A stretch of 64,000 nt of DNA from Bacillus sp. EB106-08-02-XG196 (GTDB lineage Bacteria; Bacillota; Bacilli; Bacillales; Cytobacillaceae). A model generated the notes under the pieces. The model searched no databases. It was not told where the DNA came from and was given only the letters and a program-made list of their open reading frames with translations. The translations under genes were made by a program, and so were the position numbers. The stretch is taken from assembly GCF_013396335.1 (NCBI RefSeq), contig NZ_JABWSY010000019.1, forward strand, positions 62,001 to 126,000, read 5' to 3'. Positions 16,579-25,584 of the stretch are shown piece by piece (position 1 is the first letter of the stretch; each line of letters begins with the position of its first letter).

Positions 16579-17682
16579 CTACTTTTGTTTTCCTTGGACT
16601 AGCTGTTTCATTAGTTTATATAGCCTATCAGCAGAGTCCGGCACCCCTAAGTTTTTTGCTTTTATTTTCATCATTTTTAGATTTTCTTGGTCTAACAGGA
16701 TTTTGTCAATATGTTGAATGAGACTTTTGCTATTTAAGTCTTTCTCGATTAGTAATTCTGCTGCTCCGTGATCACTTAGTGACCTTGCATTTTTTTCTTG
16801 ATGATTATTCGTGACATAAGGACTTGGCACGAGAATACTCGGAATTCCTAATGAAGTGATTTCAGCAAGTGTCGTTGCACCAGCTCTTGAGACAACTAAG
16901 TCAATCCCTGCCAGAACCTCAGGCATGTTATGAATAAAAGGCTTAATCACAACGTTTTTTGGATTCCCAACAAGTTCAGCTTCTTTTTGTACATCAGCAT
17001 AATGAACATCACCCGTAATATAGAGTACTTGATAGGGCTTTTCACCAAATTCAGAGAGCGCCTTAACTACAGCATCATTGATGGGTCTTGCACCACGACT
17101 GCCCCCGAAAATTAATACTGCTGGCATTGTCGTACTTAATCCTGTCGAAAGCCTTCCCCTAATGCCATCTTGCCCAATGACTTCGGAAGCCCGAGGGTTA
17201 CCCGTAAACACCACTTTCTCCTTTGGAAAAAATTCTCTTGCCTCCTCAAAACAAATAGCAATCTTGTTAACGTATCTGCTTAAAAATTTATTAGTTAACC
17301 CAGGAACACTATTCTGCTCGTGGACAATGGTTGGAATATTTAATTTAGCAGCTGCAAATACAACTGGCCCACAGACATAACCACCTGTTCCAATTACAAT
17401 ATCAGGCTGGAATTCTTTTAACATTTTTTTACTGTCCCTAGCACCTTTTAAAAATCTTAAAATCGTTTTAATATTATCCAAGGATAATTTTCTTTTGAAT
17501 CCGGTAATATGGATGGATTTAAAAGGTATCTTTTCCCGAGGAACTAATGTACTCTCCAGACCGCTCTTTGTTCCTATGTATAAAACTTGCGCATCTTTAT
17601 TTTCTTTTTGTATTTCCCTTATGAGTGCAAGAGCTGGATAAATATGTCCTCCAGTTCCACCGCCGCTTACTACTATTTTCAT
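16579..17682 (-). CDS. murG: Lipid II-forming N-acetylglucosaminyltransferase MurG
   Basis: Peripheral membrane glycosyltransferase of 367 residues. It transfers GlcNAc from UDP-GlcNAc to lipid I to make lipid II. The N-terminal GGGTGGHIYPALALI loop, the HEQNSVPGLTNKFLS acceptor-site segment and the GGSRGARPINDAV and RAGATTLAEI nucleotide-binding segments are all present. It follows spoVE and precedes murB, as in B. subtilis. The ATG start has a GAGGTG element upstream. Confidence 0.97.
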   Translation of the reverse strand: MKIVVSGGGTGGHIYPALALIREIQKENKDAQVLYIGTKSGLESTLVPREKIPFKSIHITGFKRKLSLDNIKTILRFLKGARDSKKMLKEFQPDIVIGTGGYVCGPVVFAAAKLNIPTIVHEQNSVPGLTNKFLSRYVNKIAICFEEAREFFPKEKVVFTGNPRASEVIGQDGIRGRLSTGLSTTMPAVLIFGGSRGARPINDAVVKALSEFGEKPYQVLYITGDVHYADVQKEAELVGNPKNVVIKPFIHNMPEVLAGIDLVVSRAGATTLAEITSLGIPSILVPSPYVTNNHQEKNARSLSDHGAAELLIEKDLNSKSLIQHIDKILLDQENLKMMKIKAKNLGVPDSADRLYKLMKQLVQGKQK

Positions 17683-17799
17683 ATGTCCACCTCAAATTAA
17701 AAAATGCTTTACGCTCATTTCTTATCCTATCTTACTATAAAATTAACAGAACGTAAGGATTGCAAAAAGAATGTTATCTAATTGTAAACTAATAAAGGA

Positions 17800-17834
17800 A
17801 ATAAATAAAAAGAACCCTGCATCAAAACAGGGTA
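17800..17834 (-). terminator. Weak terminator after spoVE
   Basis: Short stem ACCCTG/CAGGGT (17814-17819 and 17828-17833) followed on the minus strand by TTCTTTTTATTTATTT, just after the spoVE stop codon. It probably ends only part of the dcw transcripts, since murG follows 150 bases later. Confidence 0.6.
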
Positions 17835-17836
17835 AA

Positions 17837-18937
17837 TTAATATCTAGAATAACGGCTAATGTTTAATAAAACACCTATTGCCATCAACATTAAGGTTAGG
17901 GAAGATCCGCCATAACTTAGGAAGGGAAGAGTGATTCCAGTAACAGGCATTAAACCAGTTACTACTCCGACGTTTATCATAACTTGAATGGCGACCATTG
18001 AAATGATTCCAACTGCCAGAAAGCTTCCATATAAATCGGGTGCCCCTAGGGCGATACGTATTCCTCTCCATAACAACAATGCAAATAAAAGAATAATGAA
18101 GGAACCGCCAATAAAACCTAGTTCTTCTGCTAATATTGCAAAAATGAAGTCAGTTTGTGGTTCAGGCAAGTAAAAGAACTTCTGTCTGCTTTCACCAAGT
18201 CCAAGACCGAATAAGCCGCCAGGACCAATTGCATAGAGCGATTGAATAATTTGAAAACCACTACCCAAAGGGTCTTGCCAAGGGTCTAAGAAAGAGGTGA
18301 TCCTTTTCATCCTATAGGGTGCAGAAGCAACCAAACCTACAAATCCTGCTAATCCGATTAAACCTAATAAAGCAAAATGTCCCACTCTAGCACCTGCAAT
18401 AAATATCATCACTACACAGGTGCCAATCATTACTGTTCCAGTACCTAAATCTGGTTGGAGCATAATCAAGGCAAAGGCAATAAATACAAGGCCTAAAGAA
18501 GGCACCAGCCCTTTTTTAAAGGATGTGATCAACTTCTGTCTCTCAGAAAGAAACTTCGCTAAAAAAGCAATCATAGCAAGCTTCATAAATTCCGATGGCT
18601 GAACGGAGAAGGCACCTACGCCAATCCAGCTTCGCGAACCATTTCGAACATTACCAACCCCTGGAATGAGTACGAGTATTAGCAGCACAAAGCATGTTAT
18701 CAAAATGACCTTTGACCATTCTCTCCATGTCCAATAATTAATATTCATGATAAAAAACATGGCTGCTATTCCAACACCCGCAAATAGCGTTTGTCTTTTT
18801 GCAAAGAAGAACGAGTCATCAAATTTATATTCCGCCCATACCGCACTTGCACTATACACCATAATAAGCCCTACTGCTAATAACGTAAATGTACAAATTA
18901 ATAATATAAAATCAGGAGTTGTTCTCTTTGTCGGCAC
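17837..18937 (-). CDS. spoVE: SEDS glycosyltransferase SpoVE (spore cortex)
   Basis: Polytopic membrane protein of 366 residues, the same length as B. subtilis SpoVE. It is a SEDS peptidoglycan polymerase that works with SpoVD to make the spore cortex. Ten membrane segments are visible, along with the family motifs FSVQPSEFMKLAMI, SLYAIGPGGLFGLGLGESRQKF, PEPQTDFIFAILAEELGF and GITLPFLSYGGSS. The GTG at 18937 follows GAGGTG by 6 bases, and gives the B. subtilis-like start. It lies between murD and murG with a repeat element upstream. Confidence 0.95.
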   Translation of the reverse strand: MPTKRTTPDFILLICTFTLLAVGLIMVYSASAVWAEYKFDDSFFFAKRQTLFAGVGIAAMFFIMNINYWTWREWSKVILITCFVLLILVLIPGVGNVRNGSRSWIGVGAFSVQPSEFMKLAMIAFLAKFLSERQKLITSFKKGLVPSLGLVFIAFALIMLQPDLGTGTVMIGTCVVMIFIAGARVGHFALLGLIGLAGFVGLVASAPYRMKRITSFLDPWQDPLGSGFQIIQSLYAIGPGGLFGLGLGESRQKFFYLPEPQTDFIFAILAEELGFIGGSFIILLFALLLWRGIRIALGAPDLYGSFLAVGIISMVAIQVMINVGVVTGLMPVTGITLPFLSYGGSSLTLMLMAIGVLLNISRYSRY

Positions 18938-18963
18938 ACCTAACACCTCGAATAGCAAGTTTT

Positions 18964-19138
18964 AGGGCTTCGATGTTGTCCAGCTCCAGCGACTAGGAGC
19001 TCGGGGTCATAAGCCAATCCAACGAGAAGGTTAAAGAACAACCTTCCCGTTGGCTCGTCTTATGCCTGTCGCTCCTGGGAAAAAATGAACTACTTTTTTC
19101 CTTGACCAAGTCGCTTCCGCTTTTCGTTGGACAAGCCC
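18964..19138. repeat. Dispersed palindromic repeat, copy A
   Basis: About 175 bases between spoVE and the murD stop codon, with GC-richer composition than its surroundings. The element contains AGCTCGGGGTCATAAGCC, an inner hairpin (GAAGGTT...AACCTTC) and GGCTCGTCTTATGCCTG, and ends near AGTCGCTTCCGCTTTTCG. It matches the reverse complement of the copy at 33588-33708 almost throughout, apart from an extra segment near 19080-19105. Short inverted ends AGGGCTT (18964) and AAGCCCT (19133) are visible. No coding potential. Confidence 0.8.
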
Positions 19139-20491
19139 TTACTTAAGCTTATGCACCGCTTCGATAAAAATGTCTCCCCTGACTTCAAAACTTTTATATT
19201 GATCCCAGCTTGCACATGCAGGAGATAACAAAATCACGTCACCTGGTTCTGAATATTCAAAAGCATCAGGCACGGCCTTTTCAACATTATCGACCGTGTT
19301 TATTTGTTTTATTCCTGCTTCTTCCCCTACCCGCTGAATTTTCGCTGCAGTTTGACCAAAAGTAATTAATGCTTTCACATTTTTCAAATATGGGATTAAC
19401 TCATCAAATTCATTTCCGCGATCAAGGCCGCCAGCAAGCAGAATAATTGGATTTTTAAAAGCTTGTAACGCGGGTATAGTTGCAAGTATATTTGTTGCCT
19501 TAGAGTCATTATAAAACTTTCTGTCCGCAATTTCTGATACGTACTGTAGACGGTGTTTAACTCCTGTAAACGTTCTAAGAACACTTTGTATGGACTCATT
19601 CTTAACACCGGTTAACTTTGCAGCTGCCATAGCGGATAAGATATTTTCTAGATTATGAACACCAGGAAGTGCGATTTCATCTACTAACATTACTTTTTCG
19701 CCTTTAAAACAAATCCAGCCCTCATTAATGTAAGCACCTTCCGTCATCACACGCTTTGTCGAAAATGGTATAGCAGCAGCTCGGGATTGTTCAGCAATTT
19801 CCATCACTTCCTGCTGATCTGCATTATAAATAAAGTACTCTGCTGCCGTTTGATTTTTGGTTATATTCGCTTTTGCTTTAAAATACTCTGCTCTATTACC
19901 GTGATAATCTAAGTGAGCATCATATAAATTCGTAATAATGGCTATCTTAGGATTGAATGTTTCTATTCCCATTAATTGAAAGGATGATAACTCGATAACG
20001 ATATTATTTTCCGCCGTCGCCTCTTCCGCTACACCAGAAGCTACCGTTCCAATATTACCGGCAATTAAAGGCATCTTATTACCTGCATTCAACATTTCAA
20101 AAATTAAAGTTGTCGTGGTCGTCTTTCCATTTGTACCTGTTATACCAATGAAAGGTGCTTCAGATATTTGGTAAGCAAGCTCCACCTCAGTTAATACAGG
20201 TATTCCCTTCTCAATAGCCCCTTCAATGATTGGGTTTTGATAAGGAATACCGGGATTTTTAACGATGAGTTCAAATCCTTCATCAAGCAGTTCAACAGGA
20301 TGCTCACCACAAATGACTTTAATACCTTGCTCTAATAACCCTCGCGCCTCTGGATTTTCTGATAATGGTTTTTTATCATTTACCGTCACGAATGCACCAA
20401 GCTTATGTAATAGAGCAGCAGCAGTTACCCCGCTTTTGGCCAGTCCAAGGACAAGAATTTTTTTATGAAGATAAGTATTTATCTGCTTCAA
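19139..20491 (-). CDS. murD: UDP-MurNAc-L-alanine:D-glutamate ligase MurD
   Basis: Cytoplasmic Mur ligase of 450 residues. It adds D-glutamate to UDP-MurNAc-L-Ala using ATP. The ATP-binding loop GITGTNGKTTTTTLI is near residue 116, and the catalytic segments IVIELSSFQLMG, YDAHLDYHGNR and KFYNDSKATNI follow. The start is TTG at 20491, immediately after the mraY stop codon (TAATTG), with GAGGTG 9 bases upstream, so translation is probably coupled to mraY. Confidence 0.97.
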   Translation of the reverse strand: MKQINTYLHKKILVLGLAKSGVTAAALLHKLGAFVTVNDKKPLSENPEARGLLEQGIKVICGEHPVELLDEGFELIVKNPGIPYQNPIIEGAIEKGIPVLTEVELAYQISEAPFIGITGTNGKTTTTTLIFEMLNAGNKMPLIAGNIGTVASGVAEEATAENNIVIELSSFQLMGIETFNPKIAIITNLYDAHLDYHGNRAEYFKAKANITKNQTAAEYFIYNADQQEVMEIAEQSRAAAIPFSTKRVMTEGAYINEGWICFKGEKVMLVDEIALPGVHNLENILSAMAAAKLTGVKNESIQSVLRTFTGVKHRLQYVSEIADRKFYNDSKATNILATIPALQAFKNPIILLAGGLDRGNEFDELIPYLKNVKALITFGQTAAKIQRVGEEAGIKQINTVDNVEKAVPDAFEYSEPGDVILLSPACASWDQYKSFEVRGDIFIEAVHKLK

Positions 20492-21466
20492 TTATAACCA
20501 CACCTCAATATAGATACCTAGTATCGCTAATATTAAACCAACACTCCAAAATGTAACAACAACCTTCCATTCAGACCAGCCAAGCAGCTCGTAATGGTGA
20601 TGGAGCGGACTCATTCGAAAAATCCTTTTACCTGTTGTTTTAAAAGAGATAACCTGCAAAATAACAGACAAGGTTTCAATGACAAATACTCCACCTATAA
20701 TTATCAACAATAATTCTAACTTTGTTAAAATTGCTATGGTAGCAATCGCACCACCAAGTGCGAGTGACCCCGTATCCCCCATAAACACCTTTGCAGGGTG
20801 GGCATTAAAAACTAGGAACCCTAGAACAGCCCCAGCTACTGCAACTGAAAAAATTGCCACTTCCATTTGCGATTGATTCCAAGCAAGGACAGCATAGGCA
20901 CCAAAAGCAATCGCGGCAGTCCCTGAAAGTAATCCATCGAGTCCATCTGTCAAATTGACTGCATTTGAGAACCCTACAAGCCAAAAAACAATGAAAAATA
21001 CAAAAAACCAGCCTAATTCAATGGAGTAATCACTACCTGGGATAGTGATTTCCGTAGGAAAACCATTTTCTTTATAAACAAGATAAAAAATAACTGAAAT
21101 AATAATTTGCCCTAAAAGTTTTTGTCTAGAAGTTAAACCTAAATTACGCTTTAATGCGACTTTGATAAAATCATCCAAAAATCCAAGTAAACCAAATCCA
21201 AATGTCACAAGAATAAGTAAATAGGTTTTAACAGTCGGTTCAGAAAACTTTCCAGTCATGACAAGAGTGGTTATAATAATGGAAAATAATATCATGATTC
21301 CGCCCATCGTTGGGGTACCTGTTTTTACTTGGTGGGATTTGGGACCTTCCTCCCTAATGCTTTGTCCAAATTTCAACCTTCTTAAGAAGGGAATAAAAAT
21401 TGGAGAAAGCAATACGGTAATCAGGAAGCCCATTAAAATTGTGAAAAAAATAACTTGCTCCAGCAT
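20492..21466 (-). CDS. mraY: Phospho-MurNAc-pentapeptide translocase MraY
   Basis: Polytopic membrane enzyme of 324 residues with about ten helices. It transfers phospho-MurNAc-pentapeptide to undecaprenyl phosphate to form lipid I. The Asp-rich motif LGFLDDFIKVALKRN, the NAVNLTDGLDGLLSG segment, the VFMGDTGSLALGGAI motif and the final MSPLHHHYELLGW are all present. The start lies one base after the short MurF-like gene, with GGAGGGG upstream. Confidence 0.97.
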   Translation of the reverse strand: MLEQVIFFTILMGFLITVLLSPIFIPFLRRLKFGQSIREEGPKSHQVKTGTPTMGGIMILFSIIITTLVMTGKFSEPTVKTYLLILVTFGFGLLGFLDDFIKVALKRNLGLTSRQKLLGQIIISVIFYLVYKENGFPTEITIPGSDYSIELGWFFVFFIVFWLVGFSNAVNLTDGLDGLLSGTAAIAFGAYAVLAWNQSQMEVAIFSVAVAGAVLGFLVFNAHPAKVFMGDTGSLALGGAIATIAILTKLELLLIIIGGVFVIETLSVILQVISFKTTGKRIFRMSPLHHHYELLGWSEWKVVVTFWSVGLILAILGIYIEVWL

Positions 21467-21467
21467 T

Positions 21468-21923
21468 TTATCCCCTCCCTTCTACATTATTATTCGAATT
21501 CTTCATAGATATCTTTTCCAACATTACAGCTATATCATATGTTTCTTTATTTTCTTTGAGAAGTTTTTTATTAAAAAATGCGAAATTGGTCATATTCATT
21601 TTCTCTCTATTATCTCCGTCTATTTTTTCAAAATAAAATCGTAAAAGATCTAGGACTCCTGAGGTCAGATTTTCAGTAAAAAAGATGGGAAAGTGATTTG
21701 GAGTATATTTAGGTATCTGTTTCTTTTTATCCCAAACCGCTGCAATGGCTCCATTTGCGATGGCATCTAAAAGTTCCCCTGAATCATCGCTTAATGGGAT
21801 AAATAAACCTCTTGTCTGCACTATACCTGCACTGTCAGAAACCATAAAATATAAATGATCCGCCTCTTTTACACCTTTAAAGTCTGGGAATAATGTTACT
21901 AAATCATTAAAAGCTAAATACAT
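21468..21923 (-). CDS. Stand-alone MurF N-terminal-domain-like protein
   Basis: Protein of 151 residues lying 2 bases after murE and 1 base before mraY, so clearly part of the operon. Residues 25-105 resemble the N-terminal substrate-binding domain of MurF: VSDSAGIVQTRGLFIPL, then LLDAIANGAIAAVWDKK, then PNHFPIFFTENLTSGVLDLLRFYFEKI align with TDTRK..LFIPL..AAVLWD in Bacillus MurF. The KGxxxDGH loop that contacts UDP-MurNAc is replaced by a short DDSGE segment. The ATP-binding GTNGKT domain and the C-terminal ligase domain are missing. The last 45 residues form a polar tail. It cannot be a ligase alone; it may be a relic of murF, which occupies this place in many bacteria, or a protein with a binding or regulatory job. 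Confidence 0.75.
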   Translation of the reverse strand: MYLAFNDLVTLFPDFKGVKEADHLYFMVSDSAGIVQTRGLFIPLSDDSGELLDAIANGAIAAVWDKKKQIPKYTPNHFPIFFTENLTSGVLDLLRFYFEKIDGDNREKMNMTNFAFFNKKLLKENKETYDIAVMLEKISMKNSNNNVEGRG

Positions 21924-21925
21924 TT

Positions 21926-23386
21926 CTATCTCTCCTCGATAGCTTCCCGAGCAACGACTCGGTCATCAAAATCATAAACATTACTGCCAATTATCTGGTA
22001 TGTTTCGTGACCTTTACCTGCAATTAGGATTACATCACCCTCAGCAGCCTGGTTAATTGCGTTAACAATTGCCTCTTTTCTATCTGGAATGGTGATGTAG
22101 TTTTCCCCTGTGGCACCATTTTCCATATCTCCTAATATTGCTATAGGGTCTTCACTTCTAGGGTTATCCGAGGTAAAAATAGGATCTGTACCATAACGAC
22201 AGGCAATTTCCGCCATCAAAGGCCGTTTTGTTTTATCCCGGTCGCCACCACATCCAACGATTACAAAAACCCTCTTTTTCGCAAAGCTTCGAATCGTTTT
22301 CAACACATTTTCTAAGCTATCTGGTGTATGCGCATAATCAACAATAACTGTAAATTCTTGTCCTGCATTTACAAGCTCAAATCTTCCGTCTACCCCTTTA
22401 ACACTTTCAATAGATTCAATAATTACCTCCATCGAAATATTTGAAACAAAAGCAGCAGCGATACTAGCCAAAACATTATAAACACTAAACTTTCCAATTA
22501 ACTGTATGTTGATTGGATAACTCTTCTCTTTTAATACTATTTCAAATGAAGTCCCCGCAGAAGTCATCTTAATATTTCTAGCATGAAAATCTGCCTCATT
22601 ATCAATTCCGTAGGTCACAACATGAGCCGCCGTAGATTTTCGATACATTTCAGAAGCAGAGTCATCAGCATTTAAAATTGCGAATTTAGGTTTATTCACG
22701 TCGAATGAGTTTCCAAGCTGGGAAAATAATAAACTCTTAGCGTGCCTATAGTCATCCATTGTTTTATGGTAATCTAAATGATCTTGGGTTAGGTTTGTAA
22801 AAACTGCTATATCGTAGTCACAACCATGGACTCTCCCCAAATGTAAGGCATGTGATGAAACCTCCATTATTGCTGTATCTACACCAGCATCAAGCATTTG
22901 TTGGAAACCTTTTTGAAGGATTAAACTTTCTGGCGTTGTATTTTTAGTTTCAATCTTCTGGCTGCCTATTTTTGTATACATGGTTCCTATTAACCCTGTG
23001 CTCCGATTTACATCAGAAAATATTTTTTCGATTAGATGACTAGTAGTTGTTTTCCCGTTAGTACCTGTGATTCCGATTAAATGCAGCTTTTTTGTTGGAT
23101 GGTTATAAAAAGCATCAGCTAATACTGCCATCGCTCTAGTTGCATCCTTAACAATTATGACGGGTACAGAAAGAGCTAGTGCCCGCTCAGCTAGTACTGC
23201 GGCAGCTCCATTATTCACTGCAGATTCAGCATAATCATGTCCATCGACGGTATATCCTTTAATACAAATAAATAAACTTCCCTTTTGCACCTTACGATTG
23301 TCATTTTCAATCGATGTAATTTCAGGATCCGTCCCTTGATAAGGAACGAGGAGGTGCAAATGTTGAAGTAAATCATGAAGTTTCAT
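21926..23386 (-). CDS. murE: UDP-MurNAc-tripeptide synthetase MurE (meso-DAP)
   Basis: Mur ligase of 486 residues that adds the third amino acid to the stem peptide. The N-terminal UDP-binding domain (SLFICIKGYTVDGHDYAESA) is followed by the ATP-binding loop GITGTNGKTTTSHLI near residue 110. The C-terminal domain carries DNPR in FTSDNPRSEDP, the signature of meso-diaminopimelate-specific MurE. It sits between spoVD and the short MurF-like gene. The ATG start is followed by the family N terminus (KLHDLLQHL). Confidence 0.97.
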   Translation of the reverse strand: MKLHDLLQHLHLLVPYQGTDPEITSIENDNRKVQKGSLFICIKGYTVDGHDYAESAVNNGAAAVLAERALALSVPVIIVKDATRAMAVLADAFYNHPTKKLHLIGITGTNGKTTTSHLIEKIFSDVNRSTGLIGTMYTKIGSQKIETKNTTPESLILQKGFQQMLDAGVDTAIMEVSSHALHLGRVHGCDYDIAVFTNLTQDHLDYHKTMDDYRHAKSLLFSQLGNSFDVNKPKFAILNADDSASEMYRKSTAAHVVTYGIDNEADFHARNIKMTSAGTSFEIVLKEKSYPINIQLIGKFSVYNVLASIAAAFVSNISMEVIIESIESVKGVDGRFELVNAGQEFTVIVDYAHTPDSLENVLKTIRSFAKKRVFVIVGCGGDRDKTKRPLMAEIACRYGTDPIFTSDNPRSEDPIAILGDMENGATGENYITIPDRKEAIVNAINQAAEGDVILIAGKGHETYQIIGSNVYDFDDRVVAREAIEER

Positions 23387-23504
23387 AATCTCAAATCCTC
23401 TCTTGCCTTTTGCAAAAATAACAATTTTTTACATGAAAATTTCTTCTTAAAAAGATTCACCTTATTTTACAGCAAAACCAAGTAGAATTCCATTTATCCT
23501 TTGG

Positions 23505-23546
23505 TTTTTCAAAAAAACAGGCGGCGGAAATCATTCCGGCCGCCTA
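23505..23546 (-). terminator. Intrinsic terminator between spoVD and murE
   Basis: GC-rich stem formed by AGGCGGC and GCCGCCT (23519-23545), followed on the minus strand by TGTTTTTTTG. It follows the spoVD stop codon by about 30 bases and should reduce readthrough into murE; murE then needs its own promoter in the 23387-23500 gap or partial readthrough. Confidence 0.8.
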
Positions 23547-23572
23547 ACTGATAGAACTTTTTAACTCTTTCT

Positions 23573-25492
23573 TTATTCCTCTTTCCCAAAATAAAGTCTT
23601 ATTGTTGAACCTTCTTTTACTTTTGTACCGGCCTCAGGGGACTGCCTTACTACAATATCACCTTCACCACTTGCGTCAATTTTAAGATTTAACAGCTGTT
23701 CAGTAATCTCAAGTTTCGTTAAACCCGTTAAGTCAGGAAGTGTAATGGGTGCCGTGTCCGGCCATCTTAATTCTTTTTCAATTTGATCTTTTCTAGGTTT
23801 TACTCCCATCGCCATAAGACCATCCTTCATTATACTGCCAACGATTGGAGCACTTATGGTTCCCCCGAAGATAAGTCCGCCTTTGGGATTATCTACAGCC
23901 ACATATACAACGATTTCTGGATCATCTGCAGGGGCAAACCCCATAAACGAAACGATAAAGTTATTTTCCAAATATCTTCCGTTTTGCGCTTTTTGTGCTG
24001 TTCCTGTTTTACCGCCAATTCGATAGGAGTCAACAAAAGCCCTGAAACCAGTACCTTGTGCAACAACACTCTCCAGGGCATGTCGAATTTCCTTAGACGT
24101 TTCTTCAGATATTACTCTTCGTTTCTCCACAGGAGTATTTCGCATCACGATTTCTTTTGTGACAGGATCAATTAACTCTTCTGCAATATATGGCTTATAA
24201 AGAATCCCGCCGTTTACAGCTGCGGCAACGGCTGCAACCTGTTGAATAGGTGTTACTGATACGCCTTGACCAAAAGCAGTTGTTGCTAATTCAACCGGAC
24301 CTACTCGGTCTAAATTAAATAGAATCCCTGAACCTTCACCAGCTAAATCAATCCCTGTTTTCTGCCCAAAACCAAAATCTTTTATATATTTAAACAATTT
24401 ATCTTTACCTAATCTTTGACCAAGTTCCACAAATCCCGGGTTACATGAATTTTGGACGACTTCTAAAAATGTCTGGCTGCCATGGCCGCCTCGTTTCCAG
24501 CATTTCAGCCTTGCACCCGCAACCTCTACTGAACCTGGATCATGAAAATGTTCTTTTTCTAAATCCACTTTCCCTTCCTCGAGAGCAGCAGCAAGAGTGA
24601 TTATTTTAAAAGTAGAACCCGGCTCATAGCTTGACCACACGGGAAGATTCCGGTTATATACTTCCTGAGGAACATTCCTGAAATTTGCTGGGTCAAACGT
24701 TGGCCTACTTGACATCCCTAAAATTTTCCCATTATTTGGATTCATCGCAATCGCAATAATTCCATCTGGATTATATGTTGCTTCCGCAATATCAAGCTCT
24801 CGCTCAATAATAGTTTGAATTTTGGTATCTATTGTAAGCTTTAAATCAAGACCATCAACAGGATGCTCGTAGTCGTCAGCCATATCATCCATTCTTTCAC
24901 CTTTGGCATTAGCGTAAAACTTAACGGATCCTCTTTCACCGCTTAGCTCTTTATCATAGTAAAGTTCTAATCCCATTAACCCCTGGTTGTCCACTCCGGA
25001 AAATCCTAAAACATGAGAAAGATAACTCCCAAACGGGTAATGCCTTTTTGAATCTTCACCAATATAAACACCTTCGAGTCCTAAAGCCCTGATTTCTTTT
25101 GCTTTTTCATGAGAAATTTTTCTTCCTTCTTTTATCCTTACAATCGATTCACCCTGGGTAATTTGTCGATATGCATTCTCCTTAGGAATATTTAACACAG
25201 CGGCCAGTTTTTCAGAAGTTCCAGCAGGGTCTTTAACCTGTCTCGGTACTACATATACAGTTGGGGCACTAACATTTGTGGCTAACGGGACACCATTACG
25301 GTCTATTATCTCGCCGCGCTCTGGTTCAAAAGGAATATTTCTACTCCAAGAACCTTTAGCTTGACCGGTCAACATATCACCCAGTACAAACTGAACATAA
25401 CCAAGTCGGACATCAATGATTAAAAAGATAAGAATTCCAACGAACAATGCAATCATTAACCTCTTACGGACAGTTACATTTGAAACACGCAT
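23573..25492 (-). CDS. spoVD: Sporulation penicillin-binding protein SpoVD
   Basis: Class B PBP of 639 residues, the transpeptidase partner of SpoVE in spore cortex synthesis. It has one N-terminal membrane anchor (LMIALFVGILIFLIIDV), a dimerisation region starting at ERGEIIDRNG, and a transpeptidase domain with SxxK (STFK in YEPGSTFKIITL), SxN (SCN in VQNSCNPGF) and KTG (GGKTGTAQ). A single C-terminal PASTA domain begins near LPDLTGLTKLEI. Two transpeptidase-domain cysteines (LKCWKRGG and SCNPGF) match those that StoA and related oxidoreductases keep reduced in B. subtilis. The ribosome binding site lies in a hairpin loop upstream. Confidence 0.95.
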   Translation of the reverse strand: MRVSNVTVRKRLMIALFVGILIFLIIDVRLGYVQFVLGDMLTGQAKGSWSRNIPFEPERGEIIDRNGVPLATNVSAPTVYVVPRQVKDPAGTSEKLAAVLNIPKENAYRQITQGESIVRIKEGRKISHEKAKEIRALGLEGVYIGEDSKRHYPFGSYLSHVLGFSGVDNQGLMGLELYYDKELSGERGSVKFYANAKGERMDDMADDYEHPVDGLDLKLTIDTKIQTIIERELDIAEATYNPDGIIAIAMNPNNGKILGMSSRPTFDPANFRNVPQEVYNRNLPVWSSYEPGSTFKIITLAAALEEGKVDLEKEHFHDPGSVEVAGARLKCWKRGGHGSQTFLEVVQNSCNPGFVELGQRLGKDKLFKYIKDFGFGQKTGIDLAGEGSGILFNLDRVGPVELATTAFGQGVSVTPIQQVAAVAAAVNGGILYKPYIAEELIDPVTKEIVMRNTPVEKRRVISEETSKEIRHALESVVAQGTGFRAFVDSYRIGGKTGTAQKAQNGRYLENNFIVSFMGFAPADDPEIVVYVAVDNPKGGLIFGGTISAPIVGSIMKDGLMAMGVKPRKDQIEKELRWPDTAPITLPDLTGLTKLEITEQLLNLKIDASGEGDIVVRQSPEAGTKVKEGSTIRLYFGKEE

Positions 25493-25493
25493 A

Positions 25494-25529
25494 AAATGAA
25501 CGAGCCTCCTTTATCCTACTCGTTCATTT
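25494..25529 (-). promoter_or_regulatory. Hairpin presenting the spoVD ribosome binding site in its loop
   Basis: Perfect 11-bp stem: AAATGAACGAG (25529 to 25519) pairs with CTCGTTCATTT (25504 to 25494) on the minus strand. The 14-base loop contains AAGGAGG. The start ATG follows the stem after one T. The linear distance from GGAGG to ATG is 12 bases, longer than normal. Confidence 0.7.
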
Positions 25530-25584
25530 ATATGCTTGTACTTATTTGGATAGAACGATTACAGATACCGTTTTAAGCCTATTA

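Noticed and set aside
17837..18937. spoVE being the vegetative ftsW
   Set aside because: Position between murD and murG, length of 366 and near identity to SpoVE favour spoVE; ftsW is at 61757-62956.
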